Assembly: GCF_011602085.1 (NCBI RefSeq)
Contig: NZ_JAAONY010000004.1
Span: 1-64,000, forward strand
DNA length: 64,000 nt
Direction: 5' to 3'
From: Pseudoteredinibacter isoporae
Lineage (GTDB): Bacteria > Pseudomonadota > Gammaproteobacteria > Pseudomonadales > Cellvibrionaceae
In this document: positions 56,994-64,000 of the stretch, in pieces
Layout: each line of letters begins with the position of its first letter
Position numbering within the stretch: the stretch's first letter is position 1
Made by a program: the position numbers and the translations under genes
Notes under the pieces: model-generated
What the model was told of the DNA's origin: nothing
Database searches by the model: none
The model's input: only the letters and a program-made list of their open reading frames with translations

Positions 56994-57785
56994 ATGAGCT
57001 TTGAAACCATTGAGTTCTCGATTAACGACGGTGTGGCCGTTTTGAAACTGAACCGCCCTGACAACCTCAACAGCTTCAACACCCAAATGCACGAGGAAGT
57101 GCGTCAGGCCATCACTGAAGTGCGTACTGGTGGCGAAGCTCGCTGTCTGCTGATTACCGCTAATGGGCGTGGCTTTTGTGCTGGCCAGGATCTTGGTGAT
57201 CGCTCGGTTTCAGCCGATGGTCAAATGCCGGATCTGGGTGATTCGGTCGAAAAAAATTACAACCCGCTGATTCGTTCCATCCACAATTTGGAAATGCCTG
57301 TTGTGTGTGCCGTAAATGGTGTGGCGGCGGGGGCCGGCGCCAGTATTGCTCTGGCTTGCGACATTGTTCTGGCGGCAAAGAGCGCCAGCTTTATTCAGGC
57401 TTTTTGTAAAATTGGTTTGATTCCTGATTCCGGTGGCACCTGGGCATTGCCTCGTCTGGTCGGTTTGGCCCGCGCCAAAGGCCTGGCGCTGCTGGGTGAT
57501 AAATTATCCGCTGAGCAGGCCGAGAAATGGGGCTTGATCTGGGAATGCGTCGAAGACGAAGAGTTGATGGAAAAAGCCACAGCTTTGGCCACGCATTTTG
57601 CTAGCCAGCCAACCAAAGGTTTGGCAATGACCAAGCGTGCTTTGCGTGAATCCACCTCGAACAGTCTGCACGAGCAATTGGAGCTGGAAAAAGAATATAT
57701 GCGTATCGGTGGTCGCACCGAAGATTACAAAGAAGGCGTTGCTGCTTTTAAAGAAAAGCGCAAACCTGAATTTAAAGGATGTTGA
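56994..57785 (+). CDS. paaG: 1,2-epoxyphenylacetyl-CoA isomerase
   Basis: 263 residues from ATG 56994 (GAGGAG upstream); GTG at 56988 is possible. Crotonase fold with RPDNLNSFN, GRGFCAGQDLGDR and GLIPDSGGTWALPRLVG, which together mark the PaaG branch. It turns the ring epoxide into an oxepin and shifts double bonds in later steps. It is first in paaG-paaI-paaJ. Confidence 0.94.
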   Translation: MSFETIEFSINDGVAVLKLNRPDNLNSFNTQMHEEVRQAITEVRTGGEARCLLITANGRGFCAGQDLGDRSVSADGQMPDLGDSVEKNYNPLIRSIHNLEMPVVCAVNGVAAGAGASIALACDIVLAAKSASFIQAFCKIGLIPDSGGTWALPRLVGLARAKGLALLGDKLSAEQAEKWGLIWECVEDEELMEKATALATHFASQPTKGLAMTKRALRESTSNSLHEQLELEKEYMRIGGRTEDYKEGVAAFKEKRKPEFKGC

Positions 57786-57788
57786 AGC

Positions 57789-58262
57789 ATGGCTGAGAAT
57801 TATACAGCCGCGCAGATTGCGGAAATGAGCCCGGAGCAATTGGCTCAGGCATCAGCCGATGCACTGTTTGAGCGGGATATCGCCGCCAAGGACATGGGCA
57901 TTGATATTGTCAGTGTAGGTCCCGGGCGCGCCGAACTCAGCATGACGGTTCAGCATCGCATGCTTAACGGTCACGCGACTTGTCATGGTGGTTTTCTGTT
58001 TGCCCTGGCAGATACCGCTTTTGCTTATGCCTGCAACAGCCGCAATGAAAACACCGTGGCCGGCGGTTGTTCCATCGAATATCTTGCGCCGGGCCGTGAA
58101 GGGGATCGCTTAACAGCAGTTGCGGAAGAGCGTTCTCTGGCTGGTCGCACGGGTTGCTACGATATTTCTATTTTTAATCAGGACGAAACATTGTTAGCTC
58201 TGTTTCGTGGTAAGTCCCATAAAATTCGCGGCGCGGTAATTGCCGGCAGTGACGCGGAATAA
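57789..58262 (+). CDS. paaI: Phenylacetate-pathway thioesterase
   Basis: 157 residues, hot-dog fold. The active-site segment NGHATCHGGFLFALADTAFAYACNS includes the aspartate of the family, followed by SIEYLAPGREGDRL. It removes CoA from stalled phenylacetyl-CoA intermediates. It starts 3 bases after paaG's stop. Confidence 0.94.
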   Translation: MAENYTAAQIAEMSPEQLAQASADALFERDIAAKDMGIDIVSVGPGRAELSMTVQHRMLNGHATCHGGFLFALADTAFAYACNSRNENTVAGGCSIEYLAPGREGDRLTAVAEERSLAGRTGCYDISIFNQDETLLALFRGKSHKIRGAVIAGSDAE

Positions 58263-58289
58263 AAGCCATAGCTTTAGCTTGAGGATATT

Positions 58290-59492
58290 ATGAAAGACGC
58301 ATTTATTTGTGACGCGATTCGAACGCCCATCGGCCGTTACGGTGGTAGCTTATCCAAAGTTCGTACCGATGACCTGGGAGCAATTCCCATGAAGGCGCTG
58401 ATGGATCGCAATCCGGATGTCGATTGGAAACAAGTCGACGAAGTATTTTATGGTTGTGCGAACCAGGCGGGTGAAGACAACCGCAACGTGGCCCGTATGT
58501 CGGCTTTGCTTGCAGGCTTACCCATTGAAGCGCCTGGTTCAACCATTAACCGATTGTGCGGTTCAGGTATGGATGCAGTCGGTATGGCAGCGCGTAGCAT
58601 TAAAGCCGGCGAGGCCGATTTGATTGTGGCTGGCGGTGTTGAGTCCATGTCCCGTGCGCCCATGGTGATGGGCAAAGCAGAAACGGCTTTTAGCCGCAAC
58701 GCTGAAATTTTTGATACCACCATTGGCTGGCGTTTCGTTAACAAGCAAATGAAGTCCCAGTACGGCATTGACTCTATGCCCGAGACGGCCGAAAACGTCG
58801 CGGAAGACTTTAAGGTTTCCCGTGAAGATCAGGACAAGATGGCACTGGCCAGCCAAACCAAAGCGGCGGCTGCGCAACGCGAAGGGCGCTTCGACGATGA
58901 AATTGTTTCGGTCACTATTCCCCAGCGAAAAGGTGATCCGCTGGTTGTCGACAAGGACGAGCACCCCCGTGAAACCAGTATTGAAGCCTTGGCAAAATTG
59001 CGTGCGCCGTTCCGCGAAGGTGGCAGCGTAACGGCCGGCAATGCTTCCGGTGTTAACGATGGTGCCTGTGCATTGTTGATTGCTTCTGCAGAAGCTGTCG
59101 AGCAGCACGGCCTTAGCGCAAAGGCAAAAATTGTAGCGATGGCAACCGCGGGTGTTGAGCCGCGTATTATGGGTATTGGTCCGGCGCCAGCGTCCAAGAA
59201 GGTATTGGCGAAGGCCGGTTTAAGTATCAACGATATGGATGTGATTGAGCTGAATGAAGCGTTTGCCGCTCAAGGTTTGGCGACTCTGAGAGAGCTGGGC
59301 GTGGCGGATGATGACGCGCGAGTGAATCCAAACGGTGGTGCTATCGCGTTGGGTCATCCTTTGGGTATGTCCGGAGCCCGCTTGGTGACCACCGCCATGT
59401 ATCAATTGCATCGCACCGGTGGCCGTTATGCTCTGTGCACCATGTGTATTGGTGTCGGACAGGGCATTGCGCTGATTATTGAACGCGTTTAA
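58290..59492 (+). CDS. paaJ: 3-oxoadipyl-CoA / 3-oxo-5,6-dehydrosuberyl-CoA thiolase
   Basis: 400 residues. Thiolase nucleophile is in RLCGSGMDAVGMAARSI, and the other catalytic residues are in GGAIALGHPLGMSGAR and CTMCIGVGQG. It splits the chain of the ring-opened product, ending the pathway in acetyl-CoA and succinyl-CoA. It is last of the paaGIJ group and has a strong terminator. Confidence 0.95.
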   Translation: MKDAFICDAIRTPIGRYGGSLSKVRTDDLGAIPMKALMDRNPDVDWKQVDEVFYGCANQAGEDNRNVARMSALLAGLPIEAPGSTINRLCGSGMDAVGMAARSIKAGEADLIVAGGVESMSRAPMVMGKAETAFSRNAEIFDTTIGWRFVNKQMKSQYGIDSMPETAENVAEDFKVSREDQDKMALASQTKAAAAQREGRFDDEIVSVTIPQRKGDPLVVDKDEHPRETSIEALAKLRAPFREGGSVTAGNASGVNDGACALLIASAEAVEQHGLSAKAKIVAMATAGVEPRIMGIGPAPASKKVLAKAGLSINDMDVIELNEAFAAQGLATLRELGVADDDARVNPNGGAIALGHPLGMSGARLVTTAMYQLHRTGGRYALCTMCIGVGQGIALIIERV

Positions 59493-59502
59493 CTGCCTTT
59501 GG

Positions 59503-59535
59503 GAAGCCAGCAAATGTGCTGGCTTCTTTTCTTTT
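59503..59535 (+). terminator. paaGIJ terminator
   Basis: A perfect 10-bp stem GAAGCCAGCA / TGCTGGCTTC with loop AATG, followed by TTTTCTTTT. Confidence 0.93.
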
Positions 59536-60230
59536 GGGAGTCAAGGTATTGAAGGTTGCCAAGAGAAATAAGTCGCGACCAGGCTTGGCGTTCTGCCAAG
59601 CTCTCTTTTCAAAACACCTGAGCTGTTTTCAAGGGACAAGCCAATCCAATACACATTCAAAGTCACTGTGCTGGTGATGCATTTACTCAGAGTGTTATGA
59701 CTGTTTCAGTACGTCCGTGTGCAGACTATTGATGGTATCAGCATTGTGATATCAGTCTTCGTGGCAAATCATCGCGCGATGCTTTCGAGTAAGAAACAGT
59801 AGCACGAACAAGCAGGGGGCTCATTGGTGAATAGCCCGGGTGCTTGGTCCATTTGGTTTGTCTTTATTGTTTTTCCTCTTCTGTTTCTTTCCTTGTTTCG
59901 AGCTTCTTTCAAGCGTGCTTTCAGCCTGACTGGCCATCTCCAGAAGGAGTATATCGAGTGTTGCTAATGTGCTTTCTGCCCGCTTAATGTCGTTGAAATT
60001 CAGGATGAGTCTATACTTTTGGATTTTAAGTTGTTGATTTTATTGAATAAAATTTCGCTCAAATAAAATGATACACAAATATTGACTAAATCCGTTAAAA
60101 ACGTATCATAAACGCATAAAGTAAATTCAGCTGGTGTATCTGCTCAGTCTTGTTTGAAGGCGTTTATCTTTGAATCGGATGGAAGGTGACCAGAGCTAAC
60201 GCAGTGATAAGCCCAGGAGGAACGACAATA
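59536..60230. other. Long gap before paaABCDE
   Basis: About 690 bases. A second hairpin GCTTGGC-GTTCT-GCCAAGC with a T-rich tail lies at 59583-59611. A 46-codon ORF with one hydrophobic stretch (GTG at 59827 to 59967, WSIWFVFIVFPLLFLSLF) has GGGGG upstream but no other support. The paaA promoter and operator lie at 60069-60109. The rest shows no feature. Confidence 0.5.
60069..60109 (+). promoter_or_regulatory. paaA promoter with split palindrome
   Basis: TGATAC (60069-60074), 28 bases, GTATCA (60103-60108). Between and overlapping are -35 TTGACT (60082-60087), a 16-base spacer, and -10 TATCAT (60104-60109). A protein bound to both arms would cover the promoter, a repressor layout. Confidence 0.6.
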
Positions 60231-61196
60231 ATGACTCCGCAAGATCAAGTCGTCGATATCGACGCATTGGAAAAAGAGTTTCAGGAGCGCATCGACGCTG
60301 AAAAGAAGATCGAGCCCAAAGATTGGATGCCTGAGGCTTACCGCCGCACGCTGATTCGTCAGATTTCCCAGCATGCTCACTCCGAGGTGGTTGGTCAGTT
60401 GCCAGAAGGCAACTGGATTACCCGTGCACCGTCGCTGCGCCGCAAAGCCATTCTATTGGCCAAGGTACAGGACGAAGCTGGCCATGGTTTGTACCTGTAC
60501 AGTGCCGCCGAAACCCTGGGTTCTTCTCGTGAGCAGATGATTGATGATCTGCATGCGGGTAAAGCAAAGTACTCCAGTATTTTTAACTATCCGACTCTGA
60601 GCTGGGCCGATGTACCGGCAATTGGTTGGTTGGTTGATGGCGCGGCGATCGTGAATCAGGTGGCCTTGTGTCGAACCTCTTACGGCCCATATTCCCGCGC
60701 GATGATTCGTGTCTGTAAGGAGGAAAGCTTCCACGCCCGTCAGGGTTTTGAAGGCATGCTGGCTCTGGCTCGTGGTAACGAAGCCCAGAAAAAAATGTGT
60801 CAGGACGCGATTAATCGTTACTGGTGGCCAGCGCTGATGATGTTCGGTCCGAGCGATGCGGAATCCCCTAACTCCGCGCAATCCATGAAGTGGAAAATCA
60901 AGCGTTTCTCTAACGATGAGCTGCGTCAGAAATTTGTTGACCAGACGGTTCCACAAATTGAGTACTTGGGTATGGAAGTACCTGATCCGGATTGCAAATG
61001 GAACGAAGAGCGTGGCCACTACGACATCGGCGAAATGCCATGGGAAGAATTCTTCGCCGTTATTAAAGGCCATGGCCCTTGTAACCATGAGCGTTTGCAG
61101 GCTCGCCAAAAAGCCCACGATGAGGGCAATTGGGTTCGTGAAGCTGCACTGGCTTACCAAAAGAAGCAAGCCGATAAAAAACAATCCGTCGCCTGA
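60231..61196 (+). CDS. paaA: Phenylacetyl-CoA epoxidase catalytic subunit
   Basis: 321 residues from ATG 60231 (AGGAGG upstream); the longer GTG frame at 60186 is unlikely. Diiron ferritin-like fold with [10 protein letters not shown] and EESFHARQG, giving the E-x2-H ligand pairs. PaaA is the oxygenase of the PaaABC(D)E complex that epoxidises the ring of phenylacetyl-CoA. It starts a paaABCDE operon. Confidence 0.97.
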   Translation: MTPQDQVVDIDALEKEFQERIDAEKKIEPKDWMPEAYRRTLIRQISQHAHSEVVGQLPEGNWITRAPSLRRKAILLAKVQDEAGHGLYLYSAAETLGSSREQMIDDLHAGKAKYSSIFNYPTLSWADVPAIGWLVDGAAIVNQVALCRTSYGPYSRAMIRVCKEESFHARQGFEGMLALARGNEAQKKMCQDAINRYWWPALMMFGPSDAESPNSAQSMKWKIKRFSNDELRQKFVDQTVPQIEYLGMEVPDPDCKWNEERGHYDIGEMPWEEFFAVIKGHGPCNHERLQARQKAHDEGNWVREAALAYQKKQADKKQSVA

Positions 61197-61244
61197 GCGA
61201 TATAGCTGACATTAGCGCCGAAGACGGCGACTGAAAGGAGAAGA

Positions 61245-61535
61245 ATGATGGTTGATCAGTATTTACCACTGTGGGAAGTTTTTGTACGCAGCAAGCGTGG
61301 TATGGATCACAAGCACTGTGGCAGTGTTCACGCTGCAGATGCCGAGCAGGCGTTGCAATACGCTCGTGACGTGTATACCCGTCGCAGTGAAGGTAACAGC
61401 ATTTGGGTGGTTGAAGCGACGCATATCGTGGCCAGCCAGCCTGATGATCAGGAGGCGTTTTTCGAGCCGGCGGACGATAAAGTCTACCGCCACGCGACCT
61501 TTTACGATGTGCCCGCTGATGTAAAACACATGTAA
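61245..61535 (+). CDS. paaB: Phenylacetyl-CoA epoxidase subunit B
   Basis: 96 residues, starting MMVDQYLPLWEVFVRSKRGMD, with HKHCGSVHAADAEQAL. It is the small bridging subunit of the PaaABCE complex. AAGGAG precedes the start. Confidence 0.96.
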   Translation: MMVDQYLPLWEVFVRSKRGMDHKHCGSVHAADAEQALQYARDVYTRRSEGNSIWVVEATHIVASQPDDQEAFFEPADDKVYRHATFYDVPADVKHM

Positions 61536-61560
61536 GCCCACTGACGATCAGGTAAACGCT

Positions 61561-62328
61561 ATGAGTGATTTAACACAACAAGAAGCTTTGTTCACCTATA
61601 CCTTGCGGTTGGCGGACAATGCTCTGATTTTGGGCCATCGCCTCTCCGAGTGGTGTGGGCACGGTCCGTTTCTGGAAGAAGACATTGGTGTCATTAACAC
61701 CGCACTGGATTTGTTGGGCCGCTGTCGCATGCTGTACAGCTACGCCGGTGAAGTAGAAGGTAAGGGTCGTGACGAAGACGATCTGGCTTTCCACCGCGAC
61801 GAGCGAGAGTTCACCAACTATTTGTTGATGGAACAGCCGAAGGGTGATTTTGCTTACACCACCATTCGCCAGTTTTACGCGGATGTCTGGAACCTGCATT
61901 TCTATACTGAATTGTGCAATTCAAAAGATGAAACCCTGGCCGCCATCGCCCGGAAAGTAGTGAAAGAGTGCCGCTATCATTTCCGCCACAACGCGGAATG
62001 GGTGAAGCGCTTGGGTGACGGTACCGAAGAAAGTCATCAGCGCATGAACGATGCTATCGCCGAAGCGTCTCGTTTTGTGAACGAAATGTTTGAGATGGAT
62101 GAGGTTGATCAGGTGATGGTTGATGCCGGTGTTGGTGTTGATCTGAATGTGGTCAAAGAAAAGTGGATTGCCAGCGTTGATCAGGTTTTCGCTGACGCCA
62201 CGTTACAACGCCCCGAGCCTGAATATGATCGCAGCGGTGGTCGTAAAGGTTTGCACACTGAGCAGCTTGGTTTTCTTTTGGCCGAAATGCAATATGTGCA
62301 GCGTTGTCATCCTGGCCTGCAGTGGTAG
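61561..62328 (+). CDS. paaC: Phenylacetyl-CoA epoxidase subunit C
   Basis: 255 residues, the non-catalytic structural partner of PaaA. It shares the ferritin-like fold (LILGHRLSEWCGHGPFLEED, KECRYHFRHNAEWVKRLGDG) but lacks the full diiron ligand set. It lies 26 bases after paaB. Confidence 0.96.
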   Translation: MSDLTQQEALFTYTLRLADNALILGHRLSEWCGHGPFLEEDIGVINTALDLLGRCRMLYSYAGEVEGKGRDEDDLAFHRDEREFTNYLLMEQPKGDFAYTTIRQFYADVWNLHFYTELCNSKDETLAAIARKVVKECRYHFRHNAEWVKRLGDGTEESHQRMNDAIAEASRFVNEMFEMDEVDQVMVDAGVGVDLNVVKEKWIASVDQVFADATLQRPEPEYDRSGGRKGLHTEQLGFLLAEMQYVQRCHPGLQW

Positions 62329-62360
62329 GTCAATAGCAACTGCATCTGCGGGAGCATGGT

Positions 62361-62933
62361 ATGGACTATAACCCGGTTGGTAGCTTTATCAGTGACAATT
62401 TGATCAGCAGTGATCGGCCGCCAGTGTTATCGGTGGCCGAAGCGCAGGCGATCGAAATGAGCGATATTGAACATGCCTTGAGCACGGTGGTCGATCCTGA
62501 AATTCCGGTGTTATCGGCTCGTGAATTAGGTGTGTTACGGGATGTTGAGTGGCAGGGCGATACGCTGGTCACCACCATTACGCCAACCTATTCGGGTTGT
62601 CCGGCCATGGGGCATTTTGAAGATGATATTCGTGTGTGTCTGGAAAAACTGGGCATTCCAAAGATCAAAGTCAATACCCGGCTTTCTCCCGCGTGGACCA
62701 GTGACTGGCTCAGTGATGACGCCAAACAAAAATTGCGTGACTACGGCATTGCACCTCCAATGGAAACGACCAGCAGTTTAAAAGTGCTGTTGGGGCATGC
62801 TCCCGAAGTGAGCTGTCCCAAATGCCATTCTACGGAAGTTCGGGAAGTGTCGAGACACGGTTCCACGGCCTGCAAGGCGCTCTATCAATGCGATAGCTGC
62901 CAAGAGCCTTTTGATTATTTTAAATGTATCTAG
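62361..62933 (+). CDS. paaD: Phenylacetyl-CoA epoxidase maturation protein
   Basis: 190 residues. The first 35 are non-conserved, then a MIP18/DUF59 domain (VDPEIPVLSARELGVL, TPTYSGCPAM) follows. The C-terminal zinc-ribbon-like region has cysteine pairs CPKC and CDSC, plus a last Cys near the end. It is thought to help iron-sulphur assembly in PaaE or diiron assembly. Confidence 0.93.
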   Translation: MDYNPVGSFISDNLISSDRPPVLSVAEAQAIEMSDIEHALSTVVDPEIPVLSARELGVLRDVEWQGDTLVTTITPTYSGCPAMGHFEDDIRVCLEKLGIPKIKVNTRLSPAWTSDWLSDDAKQKLRDYGIAPPMETTSSLKVLLGHAPEVSCPKCHSTEVREVSRHGSTACKALYQCDSCQEPFDYFKCI

Positions 62934-63004
62934 CGCTTCGCTCCTGGCAAAGCACAATAATGAGCGATGACAATTCATCGCCAATAAAAGACGAGTGATT
63001 AACC

Positions 63005-64000
63005 ATGACCGACCATCATTTTCATGACCTAACGGTTGCCAAGATTCAGCAGGAAACCAGCGATGCGGTTTCTATCGTATTCGATGTGCCTGGTGAATTG
63101 CAGGATCTTTATCTGGGCTTCACCCAGGGGCAGCATCTGGTGATGAAGGCCGATATAGAGGGCCAGGAAATTCGCCGTAACTATTCAATTTGCAGTGGTG
63201 TAAACGATGGCGAGCTGCGGGTCGGTATCAAAAAAATTGATGGTGGTTTGTTTTCCACCTTTGCTAACGATGAATTGAAAGAAGGCGACAAACTGGCAGT
63301 AATGCCACCTGAGGGCAGTTTCAACACGCCGCTTGATCCATCGGCCCGCAAACACTATCTGGGTTTTGCCGCTGGCTCTGGAATTACCCCTATTTTGTCG
63401 ATCTTGAAAAGCACATTGGAAACCGAACCCGATAGCGTATTCACTCTGGTTTACGGCAACAAGAACGTTGCCAATATGATGTTCCGTGAAACCATTTTGG
63501 GAATTAAAAACCGTTACCCGGAGCGCTTCCAGCTGCTGAATGTTTTGAGTCGTGAGGAGCAGGAATCTGAAATTCTGAATGGCCGTATCGACGCGGAAAA
63601 AGTCAATATGCTGGCCGACAAGGTTCTGGATGTTGCCAGTGTGAACGAAGCCTATATCTGCGGTCCACAGGACATGACCGAAGCCATTCGCGATACCCTG
63701 CAAGCGCGTGGCATGGATAAGAAGAATATCCACTTCGAACTCTTTGGTGTGGCGCCAACCGCTGCCAAGAAAGTCGCTGTGAACCCGGAAGATGCGGGCC
63801 CCGTGCGTCAGGTATCGGTGATTGTTGATGGCATGCAGACCAATCTGGAAGTTGCTGAGGGCGGTGTAAACATTTTGGATGCAGCCATGGAAGCCGGTGC
63901 TGATCTGCCGTTCGCCTGTAAAGGGGGTGTGTGCTGTACCTGTCGCGCCAAGGTGGTCGAAGGTGAAGTGAAAATGGATGTGAACTACGCTTTGGAGGAC
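63005..64000 (+). CDS. paaE: Phenylacetyl-CoA epoxidase reductase subunit (3' end outside window)
   Basis: 332 codons are open to the window edge with no stop. The N-terminal ferredoxin-NADP reductase part has RNYSICSG (FAD site), AGSGITPILS (NADPH site) and CGPQDM. The C-terminal plant-type 2Fe-2S domain begins about residue 265 with ligands C-x4-C-x2-C in CKGGVCCTC; the fourth Cys lies beyond the edge. It supplies electrons to PaaA. ATG 63005. Confidence 0.96.
   Translation, partial: MTDHHFHDLTVAKIQQETSDAVSIVFDVPGELQDLYLGFTQGQHLVMKADIEGQEIRRNYSICSGVNDGELRVGIKKIDGGLFSTFANDELKEGDKLAVMPPEGSFNTPLDPSARKHYLGFAAGSGITPILSILKSTLETEPDSVFTLVYGNKNVANMMFRETILGIKNRYPERFQLLNVLSREEQESEILNGRIDAEKVNMLADKVLDVASVNEAYICGPQDMTEAIRDTLQARGMDKKNIHFELFGVAPTAAKKVAVNPEDAGPVRQVSVIVDGMQTNLEVAEGGVNILDAAMEAGADLPFACKGGVCCTCRAKVVEGEVKMDVNYALED

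Overview
The window looks like a chromosomal segment of a marine-type gammaproteobacterium, GC near 50 percent. Gene order and protein style suggest a relative of Pseudomonas, most likely in the Cellvibrionales group; this placement is inference, since there is no 16S gene here. Two blocks match Pseudomonas aeruginosa gene order as I remember it: alaS-lysC-csrA-tRNA-Ser, and argG-motY-pyrC-rnt / peroxiredoxin-bfd-bfr / grxD / argF. The class Ia ribonucleotide reductase genes are also of the Pseudomonas type (about 960 and 407 residues).

Layout. 1-5462 is the 3' end of a giant repeat adhesin secreted by a type I system, closed by a strong terminator. 5574-11053 holds ycaR-like, hinT, alaS, lysC, csrA and tRNA-Ser(GCU). 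11210-13747 (minus) holds a glycerate 2-kinase and a UbiH/UbiM-type hydroxylase. 13970-14153 (minus) is a candidate GGA-rich regulatory RNA of the CsrB/RsmZ kind, with its own promoter and terminator. 14275-18876 (minus) holds nrdB and nrdA, followed by about 1 kb of non-coding DNA with a DnaA box. 19936-23234 (minus) holds an orphan Fe3+-type ABC ATPase, argF and argD. 23528-29169 holds grxD, a DUF805 protein, a DUF3365 haem protein, a GGDEF/EAL protein, bfr, bfd and a 2-Cys peroxiredoxin; Fur-like sites lie before bfr and bfd.

29565-36971 is a TonB-dependent receptor followed by two tandem paralogous S9 peptidases, a likely peptide-acquisition unit set inside the conserved block. 37035-43820 holds a chemoreceptor, rnt, pyrC, motY and argG. 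44098-53480 is the complete cbb3 oxidase set ccoNOQP-ccoG-ccoH-ccoI-ccoS plus a DsbD_2/TauE-like membrane protein with an 11-fold Met/His tail. FNR/Anr-type sites lie before ccoN and ccoH, with a weaker one before ccoG. 53903-55483 is an Aer-type PAS receptor. 55864-64000 is a phenylacetate catabolic region: an AraC-type regulator, paaG-paaI-paaJ, then paaABCD and an incomplete paaE.

How the parts fit. The cbb3 genes and the Aer-like receptor link low-oxygen respiration with redox taxis. Bfr, Bfd, Grx4 and the peroxiredoxin form an iron and oxidative-stress group. The two phenylacetate gene groups share a split palindrome (TGATAC-N27/28-GTATCW) in their promoters and are probably controlled together. 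csrA and the candidate Csr-titrating RNA lie 3.3 kb apart, which would put the regulator and a possible antagonist in one neighbourhood.
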